A stretch of 64,000 nucleotides of DNA from NCBI RefSeq assembly GCF_001865575.2, contig NZ_CP017561.2, forward strand, positions 248,001-312,000. Direction: 5' to 3'. This document shows, one piece after another, positions 1 to 8,478 of the stretch. Positions within the stretch are counted from its first letter, which is position 1. The number at the start of each line of letters is the position of its first letter. This stretch comes from Paraburkholderia sprentiae WSM5005 (GTDB lineage: Bacteria; Pseudomonadota; Gammaproteobacteria; Burkholderiales; Burkholderiaceae). The position numbers and the translations under genes are program-made. The notes beneath the pieces were generated by a model. That model worked only from the letters and a program-made list of their open reading frames with translations. It had not been told where the DNA came from and ran no database searches.

Positions 1-760
1 TCCAGCGCGGCTGGAACGGCGCGAAGCCATCGGCGCCGAAGCGCTGCAGCATCGGCTCCAGGGCGTTCAATTCGGCGGCGAGCGTGTCAGTCAGATTCGC
101 ATTCGGCAGCGCGCGCTGCAACGCGGTGGGTACGGTGCCGCGCGCCTGCGGCGGTACGTCGGCGTTGAGCGCGCCGACCTTCGCCGCGAGTTCATCGGCG
201 CCTTTCACGTTGGTGCCGATGCCGATCACGACCGCGCTCGCATCGTCGGTGCTCCACGCCGTTTCGATCAGGATGCCGGCGAGCTTGTCGCCTTCGAGCA
301 GCACGTCGTTCGGCCACTTCAGCGCGATCTGTCCGGGACCCGCGACCGGCAGCGAGCGCAGCCCGTCGACGAGCGCGACGCCCACCGCCAGGCTCAGGCC
401 TGCGAGCCCTTCGAGCGGGCGCGGCAAGACGCACGCGACCGAAAACAGCAGCGCATTACCCGGCTCCGCGTACCACGGCCGGCCACGGCGGCCGCGCCCG
501 GCGGTCTGCAGATACGCGACGCGCACGATCGGCCGCGGCAGCGCGCTCGTGCGGCGCGGCAGTGCTTTCACGCGCGCCATCAGGTCGGCGTTGGTCGAAC
601 CGGTTTCCTCGACGATTTCGATCGGCCAGTCATGCGCATGCACGCCGAACAGCTTGACTGCGCGTTCGCGATCGATGCGCCAGCCGGTCGAAGCCGACGA
701 CGGGACTGCGGCCGCGCTTGTCGCGGCGGGTGGGGAGGCGGAGGTCTTGGAGGCATTCAT
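1..760 (-). CDS. birA: Biotin--[acetyl-CoA-carboxylase] ligase, 3' end cut by window edge
   Basis: Transfers biotin, via biotinyl-AMP, to the carrier lysine of acetyl-CoA carboxylase in the cytoplasm. The reading frame runs from ATG at 760 to the window edge (253 codons visible, no stop). The biotin/AMP-binding loop GRGRRGRPWY and the KWPNDV motif are clear, followed by the GIGTNV strand, so it is a genuine ligase. After a short Ala/Ser-rich N-terminus it enters the catalytic domain directly. It therefore lacks the N-terminal winged-helix domain of E. coli BirA and should be a monofunctional (class I) ligase, not a repressor. It is divergent from the permease gene. A minus-strand TACAAT at 774-769 puts transcription start within a few bases of the ATG, so the mRNA may be leaderless. 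Confidence 0.95.
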   Translation of the reverse strand, partial: MNASKTSASPPAATSAAAVPSSASTGWRIDRERAVKLFGVHAHDWPIEIVEETGSTNADLMARVKALPRRTSALPRPIVRVAYLQTAGRGRRGRPWYAEPGNALLFSVACVLPRPLEGLAGLSLAVGVALVDGLRSLPVAGPGQIALKWPNDVLLEGDKLAGILIETAWSTDDASAVVIGIGTNVKGADELAAKVGALNADVPPQARGTVPTALQRALPNANLTDTLAAELNALEPMLQRFGADGFAPFQPRW

Positions 761-904
761 GGCCCATATTGTAGCCACAGCAAACCGGCCCGGGACGCCA
801 GACGGCCGGCGGCGGGCGACGCGAATCGATGTGGATCGGTGCGGACCGGCGGCCGAGCCTTCGTTACAATGGCCGCTAATCCGATAACCAGATTCACGCG
901 ATCC

Positions 905-2038
905 TTGAACTACGACACTCCGCCCGGCCTTGAAGTCGCGGCCGGCAGCCAAGGCAAGATCGTCCGTCTCTCGGGCCAGTGGACGGCGCTCGCGCTCGCG
1001 CGCGATCGCGACACCGGGCACGTGATTCCGCTGCTGCGTTCGCTGACCGGCGCGCAGGGCATCGGCGAGTGGGACCTGTCGCGCGTCGACAGGATGGACC
1101 ACGTCGGCGGCCAGGCGCTGTGGCGCGTGTGGGGCCGCAAGATGCCGCCGGGCACCGCGCTCACCGACACGCAGCGCGACATCTTCGAGCGCATCGCGCT
1201 GCTCGACACGGTGCGCGAGAGCGCCGAGCCGGTTACGCGCCTCGATCCCTTTACGCGTCTCGGCCTCGGGCTTTTCTCGTTCGTCGAGCATCTGCAGGGC
1301 GGCGTCGCGATACTCGGGCGCTTCGTGCTCGATCTGCTCGCGATCGTGCGCAAGCCGAAGCTCACGCCGTGGACCGAAATCTCCGCGAACATCTACAACG
1401 CCGGCGCCCGCGCGCTGCCGATCACCGCGCTGGTCGCGTTCCTGATCGGCATCGTGTTGAGCTATCTGTCGGCACAGCAATTGCGCCTCTTCGGCGCGAA
1501 CCAGTTCATCGTCAATATCCTCGGCCTAGCCGTGATTCGCGAGCTCGGCCCGGTGCTGTCGGCGATTCTGGTGGCGGGCCGTTCGGGCTCGGCGATCACC
1601 GCGCAGATCGGCGTGATGCGCGTGACCGAGGAGCTCGACGCGATGCGCGTGATGGGCATCCCGCACGGGCTGCGCCTGATCCTGCCGCGCGTGATCGCAC
1701 TGGCCGTCGCGATGCCGCTGCTCGTGATGTGGACCAACGTGGTCTCGTTGACGGGCGGTGCGCTCGCGGCGAAGCTCGTGCTTGGCATCGACATGAGCTT
1801 CTTCGCGCGGCAGCTGCCGAGCGTCGTGCCGATCGCGAACCTGTGGATCGGCCTTGGCAAGGGCGCGGTGTTCGGCATGCTGATCGCGATCGCCGGCTGT
1901 CATTTCGGCTTCCGTATCAAAGCCAATTCGCAGAGTCTCGGCGAAGGCACGACGACCTCGGTGGTCACGTCGATCACCATCGTGATTCTCGCGGACGCGG
2001 TGTTCGCGATCCTCTTTCAGAAAGTGGGGCTCGGATGA
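905..2038 (+). CDS. MlaE-family ABC transporter permease with N-terminal STAS-like domain
   Basis: Inner-membrane permease of an MCE-type phospholipid transporter that moves lipids between the membranes. The first ~100 residues resemble a STAS domain (a module supplied by the separate protein MlaB in E. coli). The MlaE core follows, with five or six hydrophobic segments and the family motif region around ELGPVLSAILVAGRSGSAITAQIG and EELDAMRVMGI. Two starts are possible: ATG at 869 and TTG at 905. The sequence TACAAT at 865-870 looks like a -10 box, which would place ATG 869 upstream of the transcript, so I prefer TTG 905 (377 aa, starting MNYDTPP). Neither has a good ribosome binding site. 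The stop overlaps the next start (ATGA), which indicates translational coupling to the ATPase. Not the canonical mlaFEDCB operon, so no gene symbol is given. Confidence 0.9.
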   Translation: MNYDTPPGLEVAAGSQGKIVRLSGQWTALALARDRDTGHVIPLLRSLTGAQGIGEWDLSRVDRMDHVGGQALWRVWGRKMPPGTALTDTQRDIFERIALLDTVRESAEPVTRLDPFTRLGLGLFSFVEHLQGGVAILGRFVLDLLAIVRKPKLTPWTEISANIYNAGARALPITALVAFLIGIVLSYLSAQQLRLFGANQFIVNILGLAVIRELGPVLSAILVAGRSGSAITAQIGVMRVTEELDAMRVMGIPHGLRLILPRVIALAVAMPLLVMWTNVVSLTGGALAAKLVLGIDMSFFARQLPSVVPIANLWIGLGKGAVFGMLIAIAGCHFGFRIKANSQSLGEGTTTSVVTSITIVILADAVFAILFQKVGLG

Positions 2039-2913
2039 TCGCACCACTGACCGAAGCCGTGCGCGGCCAGCCCGCACCGTCGATCGCCGAGCCGGTGATC
2101 GAGGTGATCGACATCACCAAGCGCTACGGGCGCAACATCGTGCATCAGCATTTGAACCTCGAGGTGCGGCGCGGCGAGATCGTGTCGATCGTCGGCGGCT
2201 CGGGGTCGGGCAAGACCACGCTAGTGCGCCAGATTCTCGGGCTCGAGCGGCCGTCGAGGGGCACCATCAAGCTGTTCGGCGAAGATCTCGCAACGATCTC
2301 TGCCGACACTGCGCTGCTGATGCGCAGCCGCTCCGGCATGCTGTTCCAGCGTGGCGCGCTGTTCTCGTCGCTGTCCGTGTTCGACAACATCGCGCAACCG
2401 GTGCGCGAGCTTGGCAAGGTGCCCGAAGACCTGCTGCGCGACATCGTGATGCTGAAGCTCGAAATGGTCGGATTGCCGTGCAAGCACGCGTCGAAGATGC
2501 CGTCGGCGCTGTCGGGCGGCATGATCAAGCGGGTCGGCATCGCGCGCGCGATCGCGCTCGAACCCGAGCTGCTGTTCCTCGATGAACCGACCGCCGGCCT
2601 CGACCCGGAGGCGTCCGACGAATTCGTCGAGCTGATCTCCGGGCTGCATCGCGCGCTCGGTCTGACGGTCGTCATGGTCACGCACGATCTCGACACGATG
2701 GTCGCGCTGTCGACGCGCGTGGCCGTGATCGCCGATCGGAAGGTGCTCGTCAACGCGCCGGTCGAGGAGGCCGCGGGCGTCGATCATCCATTCATCCGCG
2801 AATATTTCCTCGGCCTGCGCGGGCGCCGCGCGCTGCAGGCGCTGCCGCCGGAGCGCCGCGCGAAGCTGCCGCAGGCGGCACTCGAGCCGGCATCGTCCGA
2901 GTTGCCGCTGTGA
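2035..2913 (+). CDS. MlaF-like ABC transporter ATP-binding protein
   Basis: Cytoplasmic ATPase that should power the MCE lipid transporter encoded by its neighbours. 292 aa. Walker A GGSGSGKTT lies at residues 54-62, the signature LSGGM near 160, and Walker B LLFLDEPTAGLDPE follows, then the switch histidine in VTHD. The Q-loop region is FQRGALFSSL, with the FQ-x-GALF form typical of MlaF/Mkl-type ATPases. The start overlaps the permease stop by four bases. A C-terminal extension of about 35 residues beyond the ABC fold is rich in Arg and Pro. The closest functional analogue is MlaF, but the operon lacks a separate MlaC, so partners at the outer membrane may differ. Confidence 0.93.
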   Translation: MIAPLTEAVRGQPAPSIAEPVIEVIDITKRYGRNIVHQHLNLEVRRGEIVSIVGGSGSGKTTLVRQILGLERPSRGTIKLFGEDLATISADTALLMRSRSGMLFQRGALFSSLSVFDNIAQPVRELGKVPEDLLRDIVMLKLEMVGLPCKHASKMPSALSGGMIKRVGIARAIALEPELLFLDEPTAGLDPEASDEFVELISGLHRALGLTVVMVTHDLDTMVALSTRVAVIADRKVLVNAPVEEAAGVDHPFIREYFLGLRGRRALQALPPERRAKLPQAALEPASSELPL

Positions 2914-2959
2914 AGCGGGCCGCCATGAACGGCGCCGCTATGAACCAGGAAAACTGACA

Positions 2960-3931
2960 ATGGAAAACAAAGCGCATGCGTTCTGGGCCGGGCTCTTCAC
3001 GGTCGTGCTGACGGCGGCGATCGCGCTGGCCGTATTCCTGTTCAACGTCGATCGCACCGAGCGGGTGCCGTACGACCTGATCGCGCGCACCAACGTGACC
3101 GGCCTCTTTGCGGACGCGGCGGTGCGCTTTCGCGGGCTCGACGTCGGCCGCGTGCAGTCGATCAAATTCGACCCGAGCCATCCGGGGCAGATCCTGATTC
3201 GCATCATGGTCGACGTGCACGCGCCGATCACGCATTCGACGTTCGGCAGCCTCGGCTTGCAGGGCGTGACCGGCATCGCGTTCATCCAGCTCGACGATAC
3301 CGGGCGCGATCTGAGGCCGCTGCCTTCGTCGGCACATCAGGTCGCGCAATTGCCGATGCGCCCGGGACTGTTCGACCAGTTGCAGCAACGCGGCGACGTG
3401 CTGCTGCGCAAACTCGAAAGAGTCACCGACAACGTGAACGACATGCTGTCGCCGGAAATGGTCGCGCAACTGCACGACACGGCGGCGAGCATTGCGCAGG
3501 CCGCTTCGGGCGTCGCGACGCTGACTCGCCAGATGGGGCCCGTCGCCAGCAAGCTGCCCGGCACGATCGACCAGCTGAACCGCACGCTCGCATCGACCAA
3601 CCAGATGATCACGAGCCTGAGCCGTCCGGACGGACCCTTCGAGCGCAACCTGAACAAGGCCGGCACGGCTGCGCAGCAGGCGGGCGACGCGCTCACGCAG
3701 ATGAACGCGTCGCTGCAGGACCTGTCCGCCCGGGTCGGCTACGAGACGCTGCCGCGCTTGAATTCGTTGACCGAGGACGTGCGCTCGGCGGCGCGATCGA
3801 TCGACCGCGCCGCCGACACCTTCAACACCAATCCGCGCAGCGTGCTGTTCGGCGCGCCGCGCGCGGCGCCGGGTCCGGGCGAGGCCGGCTTCGCGTGGCC
3901 CGCCGCTGCCGCCGCGCCAGCAGCCCACTAA
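2960..3931 (+). CDS. MCE/MlaD-family substrate-binding protein
   Basis: Periplasmic, membrane-anchored lipid-binding subunit. 323 aa: one N-terminal membrane segment (about residues 8-27), a single MCE domain (about 35-120, beginning VPYDLIARTNVTGLFADAAVRFRGLDVGRV), then a long helical region (about 135-290) rich in Gln, Asn and Thr, and a short Pro/Ala tail. E. coli MlaD is only about 180 residues, so the extended helix resembles the needle-forming single-MCE proteins, which could bridge part of the periplasm. It follows the ATPase after 46 bases and has the ribosome-binding sequence AGGA. With the permease, ATPase and lipoprotein it forms a complete four-gene transporter. Confidence 0.92.
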   Translation: MENKAHAFWAGLFTVVLTAAIALAVFLFNVDRTERVPYDLIARTNVTGLFADAAVRFRGLDVGRVQSIKFDPSHPGQILIRIMVDVHAPITHSTFGSLGLQGVTGIAFIQLDDTGRDLRPLPSSAHQVAQLPMRPGLFDQLQQRGDVLLRKLERVTDNVNDMLSPEMVAQLHDTAASIAQAASGVATLTRQMGPVASKLPGTIDQLNRTLASTNQMITSLSRPDGPFERNLNKAGTAAQQAGDALTQMNASLQDLSARVGYETLPRLNSLTEDVRSAARSIDRAADTFNTNPRSVLFGAPRAAPGPGEAGFAWPAAAAAPAAH

Positions 3932-3961
3932 ATCCGCAGGCAAGAACAGAGGAAGATGCCC

Positions 3962-4588
3962 ATGTCACGCTCGATTCACCGACTGTTGTCCTCGCGCGCA
4001 GCGCTCGCGGCGCTGCTCGCGTTCGGCGTGCTGGCGGCGGGCTGCGCGGGCACGTCCGCGGTGGTCTCGGACCTTCGCTACGACTTCGGGCCGCCGCCGC
4101 AGAGCGCCGCGGCGAGCCGGCTGCCGGCCGTCAAGGTGCTCGATGTCAGCGCGCCGTCCGTGCTCGAATCGGACCGGCTGATCTATCGGCTGAGCTACGC
4201 CGACGCGCAGCAGACGGCCGCCTACGCCAACAGCCACTGGACGATGATGCCGTCGCAACTGCTGACGCAGCGCCTGCGCAACGCGCTGAGCGAGCGCCGC
4301 ACCGTGCTGACGGGCGCCGACGGCGTGGCCGCGCCAGTGCTGCGGGTCGATCTGACCGAGTTCGAGCAGGTGTTCGACAGCCAGACGGACAGCCACGGCG
4401 CGATCACCGCGCGCGCGACGCTGATGCAGGGCGGCAAAGTGATCGGTCAACAGACGTTCGTCGCGCACGCGCCCGCGCATTCGGCGGATGCGGCCGGCGG
4501 CGCGCGGGCACTCGCCGCGGCCAGCGACGACCTCGTCGCGCAGATCACCACGTGGCTCGGCTCGCAGGCGCTGGTCGCCGCGCAATGA
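3962..4588 (+). CDS. ABC-type transport auxiliary lipoprotein (PqiC/YmbA-like)
   Basis: Predicted outer-membrane lipoprotein that completes the MCE transporter. 208 aa from ATG 3962. The ribosome binding sequence GAGGA at 3949-3953 is 8 bases from this ATG but only 2 bases from the ATG at 3956, which decides the start. A hydrophobic signal segment ends in the lipobox LAAGC. The mature part has the features of the ABC_trans_aux fold: a YDFGPP strand, VKVLDVSAPSVLESDRLIYRL, and a YANSHWTMMPSQLLTQRLRNAL region, as in PqiC. By analogy it would receive lipid from, or dock, the MCE needle at the outer membrane. Its place right after the MCE gene supports this; the exact substrate cannot be told. 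Confidence 0.88.
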   Translation: MSRSIHRLLSSRAALAALLAFGVLAAGCAGTSAVVSDLRYDFGPPPQSAAASRLPAVKVLDVSAPSVLESDRLIYRLSYADAQQTAAYANSHWTMMPSQLLTQRLRNALSERRTVLTGADGVAAPVLRVDLTEFEQVFDSQTDSHGAITARATLMQGGKVIGQQTFVAHAPAHSADAAGGARALAAASDDLVAQITTWLGSQALVAAQ

Positions 4589-4619
4589 CGGGCAGGCAGC
4601 GCACGCATCGGAGCGCTGC

Positions 4620-5777
4620 ATGAGCGAGCGTCCCTGGCTGCGCCGCCCATCGACGCTGGCACGTCAGGCGCTGCTGCTGTATACGGCACTGATCGTCTAC
4701 GGGTCGTGGTATCCGTTCTCGGGCTGGCGCTCGCTCGGCATCGCGCCGTTTGCCTATCTGTTCGATCCCATGCCGCAGTACCTGACGGCGTTCGACGTCG
4801 TCACCAACGTGCTCGGCTATATGCCGTTCGGCGCACTGGTGGTGCTCGCGGTGTATCCACGCGGGCGCGGCGCGCTGGCCGTCGGGCTCGCGTTCGTGTT
4901 GGGTGGGCTGCTGTCGGGGGCGATGGAAGCCGTGCAGACCTATCTGCCGACACGTGTCGCCTCCAATCTCGACCTCGCCGCCAACACGCTCGGCGCGCTC
5001 GTCGGCGCGGCGATGATGTCGCCGTTGACCGGCGCGCTGCTCGATCGCGGGCTGCTCAGGCGTCTGCGGCTGCTGTGGTTCGAGCGCGACCATGCGACGC
5101 TCGCGTGCCTCGTCGCCGCGTGGCCGTTCGCGACGATGTTTCCGGCGCCGCGCCTGTTCGGTCTCGGCAATTGGCCGCGCGCGCTGTGGCTGAGCTTCGA
5201 TCCGTCCACGCAAGACGCGCTGCTCACGTGGACGCCGTCCGCGTTGCACGTCGCCGCGTGGCCAGCGGCGGCCGCCGCCTGGCTGCCTGAGGACACGTGG
5301 GAAGCATTGATCACGACGTTGAACCTGTTCGCGGCGCTCGCGCTTGCGTCGGTGCCGCTGCGCCGTCATGCGCCGCGCGTGCGGCTGCTGTGCGCGTTCA
5401 TCGTGGCGACCTTGTGCGTGAAGGCCGGCGCGACGTTCCTGCAATCGCAATCGGGCCTCGCGTTCGACTGGGCGACACCCGGCGGGTTGACCGGACTCGC
5501 GTGCGGCACCCTCGCGGCGCTCGTCGCGCTGCCGCTGCGGCGGCGCGTGCGCACGACGCTCGCGGGGATCGCGCTCGTCGTCGCACTCGTGTTCGTCAAT
5601 CTGCTGCCGGTGAACCCGTATTTCGATGCCGTGCTCGCCGACTGGCGGCAGGGGCGCTATCTGCATTTCAACGGACTCGCGCGCTGGCTCGCGTGGATGT
5701 GGCCCTATGCGGCGCTCGTATGGCTCGCGTTCGCAGTCGAGCGGGCGTGGCTGAAGCGGCGCGCGAAGCCGGTGTGA
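4620..5777 (+). CDS. VanZ-family membrane protein
   Basis: 385-aa polytopic inner-membrane protein. The N-terminal part (YTALIVYGSWYPFSGW, then DVVTNVLGYMPFGALVVL and MEAVQTYLPTRVASNLDLAANTLGALVGA) matches the VanZ-like fold. The C-terminal half adds several more membrane helices, making it much longer than the roughly 160-residue teicoplanin-resistance protein VanZ. The function of these long chromosomal VanZ-like proteins is not known and antibiotic resistance should not be inferred. The start ATG lies 31 bases after the lipoprotein stop, so it is probably in the same transcript as the lipid transporter. Confidence 0.8.
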   Translation: MSERPWLRRPSTLARQALLLYTALIVYGSWYPFSGWRSLGIAPFAYLFDPMPQYLTAFDVVTNVLGYMPFGALVVLAVYPRGRGALAVGLAFVLGGLLSGAMEAVQTYLPTRVASNLDLAANTLGALVGAAMMSPLTGALLDRGLLRRLRLLWFERDHATLACLVAAWPFATMFPAPRLFGLGNWPRALWLSFDPSTQDALLTWTPSALHVAAWPAAAAAWLPEDTWEALITTLNLFAALALASVPLRRHAPRVRLLCAFIVATLCVKAGATFLQSQSGLAFDWATPGGLTGLACGTLAALVALPLRRRVRTTLAGIALVVALVFVNLLPVNPYFDAVLADWRQGRYLHFNGLARWLAWMWPYAALVWLAFAVERAWLKRRAKPV

Positions 5778-5915
5778 TCCGCTCGTTGCGTCGGCCGCCA
5801 GGCCACCGACGCCTGCACAGCCCGGTCGCTATAATCGTCCGCACGACGGGCGCCGCGGCAAACCGCATGCTGACAGCGCCATTGCATTTCCTTTCAGGCT
5901 CACCTCCCGGACATC

Positions 5916-6239
5916 ATGGATTCCTTCTACAAGCACCACGTTTTTTTCTGTCTGAATCAACGCGACCCCGGTGCCGAGCGCCCGAGCTGCGCGAACTGCA
6001 ACGCGCAGGCGATGCAGGAGTACGCGAAAAAACGCGTGAAGCAACTCGGCCTCGCCGGTCCCGGCCAGGTGCGCATCAACAAGGCCGGCTGCCTCGATCG
6101 CTGCGAATTGGGCCCGGCGCTCGTCGTGTATCCCGAGGCTGTCTGGTACACCTACATCGACGAGAGTGATATCGACGAGATCGTCGAATCGCATCTTGTG
6201 AATGGCAAGGTCGTCGAGCGTCTGAAGATCGATCAATAA
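5916..6239 (+). CDS. Thioredoxin-like [2Fe-2S] ferredoxin
   Basis: 107-aa cytoplasmic protein of the thioredoxin-like ferredoxin family. Cysteines at positions 12, 25, 28, 59 and 63 include the C-x3-C pair GCLDRCELGP expected of a cluster-binding loop near the C-terminal side. The fold is that of (2Fe-2S) ferredoxins related to the NuoE C-terminal domain. The physiological electron partner is unknown. A TATAAT at 5829-5834 upstream suggests its own promoter, and the hydrolase follows 31 bases after its stop, so the two are probably co-transcribed. Confidence 0.87.
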   Translation: MDSFYKHHVFFCLNQRDPGAERPSCANCNAQAMQEYAKKRVKQLGLAGPGQVRINKAGCLDRCELGPALVVYPEAVWYTYIDESDIDEIVESHLVNGKVVERLKIDQ

Positions 6240-6270
6240 CGCGAACCACGAAACGATCCACAGGCATCCG

Positions 6271-6915
6271 ATGAACGTCAACACGAAGAAGTATCTGATC
6301 GACGGTCCGGTCGGCAAAATCGAGGTCGCGCTCGACCTGCCCGACGACGTGCGCGAAAAAGGCGCCGCGCCGCGCGGCATCGCGCTCGTCGCGCATCCGC
6401 ATCCGCTCTTTGGCGGCACGATGGACAACAAGGTGGCGCAGACGCTCGCGCGCACGCTCGTGCAATTGAACTACGTCACGTACCGGTCGAATTTCCGCGG
6501 CGTCGGCCAGACCCAGGGCGAGCACGACGCGGGCGTCGGCGAGCGCGACGATCTGGGCGCGGTGCTCGAGCACATGCGCACCGATCCGGATTACGGAGCT
6601 CTGCCGCTCGTGCTCGCGGGCTTTTCGTTCGGCACCGTGGTGCTGTCGCACGTCGCGGCGAAGCTGCGCGACCAGGGGCGCGACATCGAGCGCATCGTGT
6701 TCGTCGGTACCGCGGCGAGCCGCTGGGACGTCGCGCCGGTGCCCGAGGGCACGCTCGTCATTCACGGCGAGCTCGACGAGACCGTTCCGATTCAATCCGT
6801 TTTCGACTGGGCGCGGCCGCAGGAACTACCGGTCGTCGTGATTCCGGGCGCCGAACATTTTCTGCATCGCAAGCTGCATATCCTCAAGCGGATCATCCTC
6901 GACGCGTGGCGTTAA
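6271..6915 (+). CDS. Alpha/beta hydrolase of the dienelactone-hydrolase-like group
   Basis: 214-aa cytoplasmic serine hydrolase. The nucleophile elbow is GFSFG with Ser119, and the likely acid and base are Asp169 (in HGELDETVP) and His196 (in PGAEHFLH), so the triad is complete and correctly spaced. An early HPHPLFGGTMDNKV segment is typical of this small-hydrolase family, often annotated as hydrolase/CocE-NonD type. The natural substrate is not predictable. It follows the ferredoxin gene closely and was probably moved with it as a unit. Confidence 0.85.
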   Translation: MNVNTKKYLIDGPVGKIEVALDLPDDVREKGAAPRGIALVAHPHPLFGGTMDNKVAQTLARTLVQLNYVTYRSNFRGVGQTQGEHDAGVGERDDLGAVLEHMRTDPDYGALPLVLAGFSFGTVVLSHVAAKLRDQGRDIERIVFVGTAASRWDVAPVPEGTLVIHGELDETVPIQSVFDWARPQELPVVVIPGAEHFLHRKLHILKRIILDAWR

Positions 6916-7235
6916 AACGCAGCCGCACATGTTTGCGGGGGACAGGTGCGCGCAAACGTGTGCAAATCGGCGCTGCGGGCGGGAAACTGACCAGGTAGCG
7001 CGCGTATAATGAGCGCTCTTTTTTTGGGCACAGCGCCGCCTCGCCGGCAGATTCGCGCGCCGCGGAGTCATTTCGCGAGACGGCGCGGCCGGATGCGAAG
7101 CGCTGCGCTCGCGAACCGAATGCGTGGCCATCAGTCCAACGGGCGCCCGCCGTTTTACGGCCAGATGCCCCGCCGACCGGCTCCCCCAACTGCGCGCGCT
7201 GTCGCGCAACGTATCTTTCTGCACGAATCGACCCT
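6916..7235 (+). promoter_or_regulatory. Intergenic region with putative promoter and long leader of the carboxypeptidase gene
   Basis: No gene seen. A perfect -10 hexamer TATAAT lies at 7005-7010, with no convincing -35 at 16-18 bases. It is followed by the self-complementary GAGCGCTC and a run of seven T. If this promoter is used, the transcript has a leader of about 220 bases before the ATG at 7236. I see no ribosome binding site in front of that ATG. Confidence 0.5.
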
Positions 7236-8465
7236 ATGCGTTTCTCCCCTTCTGGCCGCACGTCACTCCCGTCAGTCGCTTCTTTCGTTCCCACTTCGCT
7301 TCATCGTGCCGTTGCCGTCGGCCTCGTGCTGCCGGCCACGCTCGTCGCGAGCGCCGCATTCGCGCAGGTGCCGCCGCCGGGCGTCAACGCGCGCTCGTGG
7401 GTGCTGGTCGACGCGACCAGCAACCAGGTGCTCGCGTCCGCCAATGCCGACGAACGCGTCGAGCCCGCATCGCTGACCAAGCTGATGACCGCGTATCTCG
7501 TATTCGAAGCGCTCGCCACGAAGAAGATCACGATGGATCAGACCATCGAGCCGAGCGAAGCCGTGCGCCGCGTGCGCAACGACGAATCGCGGATGTTCAT
7601 CGAGGCGCTCAAGCCGGTGACGGTGCACGACCTCGTGTACGGCATGATCGTGCAGTCGGGCAACGACGCGGCGATCGCGCTGGCCGAACTGGTGGGCGGC
7701 AGCGAAGCACAGTTCGTCAACATGATGAACAACGAAGCGCAGAAGCTCGGCATGAAGCACACGCACTTCGCCGACGTGAACGGCATGCCCGACCCGCAGC
7801 ACTACACGACCGCGGGCGATCTCGCGATCCTGTCGGCGCGCCTGATCCGCGACTACCCCGAGTACTACAACATCTTCTCGGTCAAGGAATTCACGTACAA
7901 CAAGATCAAGCAGCCGAACCGCAACCGTCTGCTGTGGATCGACCCGACCGTCGACGGTCTGAAGACCGGCCACACGCAAGCCGCCGGCTACTGCCTGATC
8001 GCGAGCGCGAAGCGTCCGCTGCCGGGCACGACCGACGCGTCGCGCCGTCTCGTCTCGGTGATGATGGGCGAGACCAAGGAGCACGACCGCGTGCAAGACA
8101 GCCTGAAGATGCTGAACTACGGCTACACCGCGTACGACACGACGCGTCTGTACAAGGCCAATCAGGTCGTGGCCACGCCGCGCGTCTACAAGGGTTCGCA
8201 GGACAGCGTGCAGGTCGGCGTGAAGAGCGACCAGTACATCACGCTGCCAAAGGGCGCGGGCGACAAGGCGAAACCGCAAATCGAACTCAACGATCCGCTC
8301 GTCGCGCCGCTCGCGAACGGCCAGCAAGTCGGCACGGCCAAGCTCGTCGCCGACGGCAAGGTGCTCGCGCAGTTCCCGGTGGTCGCGCTGCAGCCGGTGC
8401 CGCAAGCCGGTGTGGTCGGCCGCGTGTGGGATTCGCTGATGCTGATGTTCAACAAGAAAAAGTAA
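7236..8465 (+). CDS. D-alanyl-D-alanine carboxypeptidase (PBP5/6 type, DacA/DacC family)
   Basis: Low-molecular-weight penicillin-binding protein that trims the terminal D-Ala from peptidoglycan pentapeptides in the periplasm. 409 aa. An N-terminal signal segment ends near AFAQ (residue 44). The three active-site motifs are present: S79-L-T-K82, S141-G-N143 and K243-T-G245. The C-terminal domain (about 300-390) is the beta-rich PBP5_C domain, and the end VWDSLMLMFNKKK forms the amphipathic membrane anchor. It is followed by the D-amino acid aminotransferase after 13 bases, which may recycle the released D-alanine, and by ybeD. This order also occurs in E. coli (dacA-ybeD). Confidence 0.95.
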   Translation: MRFSPSGRTSLPSVASFVPTSLHRAVAVGLVLPATLVASAAFAQVPPPGVNARSWVLVDATSNQVLASANADERVEPASLTKLMTAYLVFEALATKKITMDQTIEPSEAVRRVRNDESRMFIEALKPVTVHDLVYGMIVQSGNDAAIALAELVGGSEAQFVNMMNNEAQKLGMKHTHFADVNGMPDPQHYTTAGDLAILSARLIRDYPEYYNIFSVKEFTYNKIKQPNRNRLLWIDPTVDGLKTGHTQAAGYCLIASAKRPLPGTTDASRRLVSVMMGETKEHDRVQDSLKMLNYGYTAYDTTRLYKANQVVATPRVYKGSQDSVQVGVKSDQYITLPKGAGDKAKPQIELNDPLVAPLANGQQVGTAKLVADGKVLAQFPVVALQPVPQAGVVGRVWDSLMLMFNKKK

Positions 8466-8478
8466 AGGCCACCTTGCA

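Noticed and set aside
84..887. Long plus-strand open frames over the birA region
   Set aside because: They lie antisense to clear BirA motifs (GRGRRGRPWY, KWPNDV) and their translations have only Ser/Arg/Pro-rich composition typical of shadow frames in GC-rich DNA.
4620..5777. Glycopeptide resistance by the VanZ-like protein
   Set aside because: The family match is only to the VanZ fold; no other van genes are present, and a Gram-negative host makes that role implausible.
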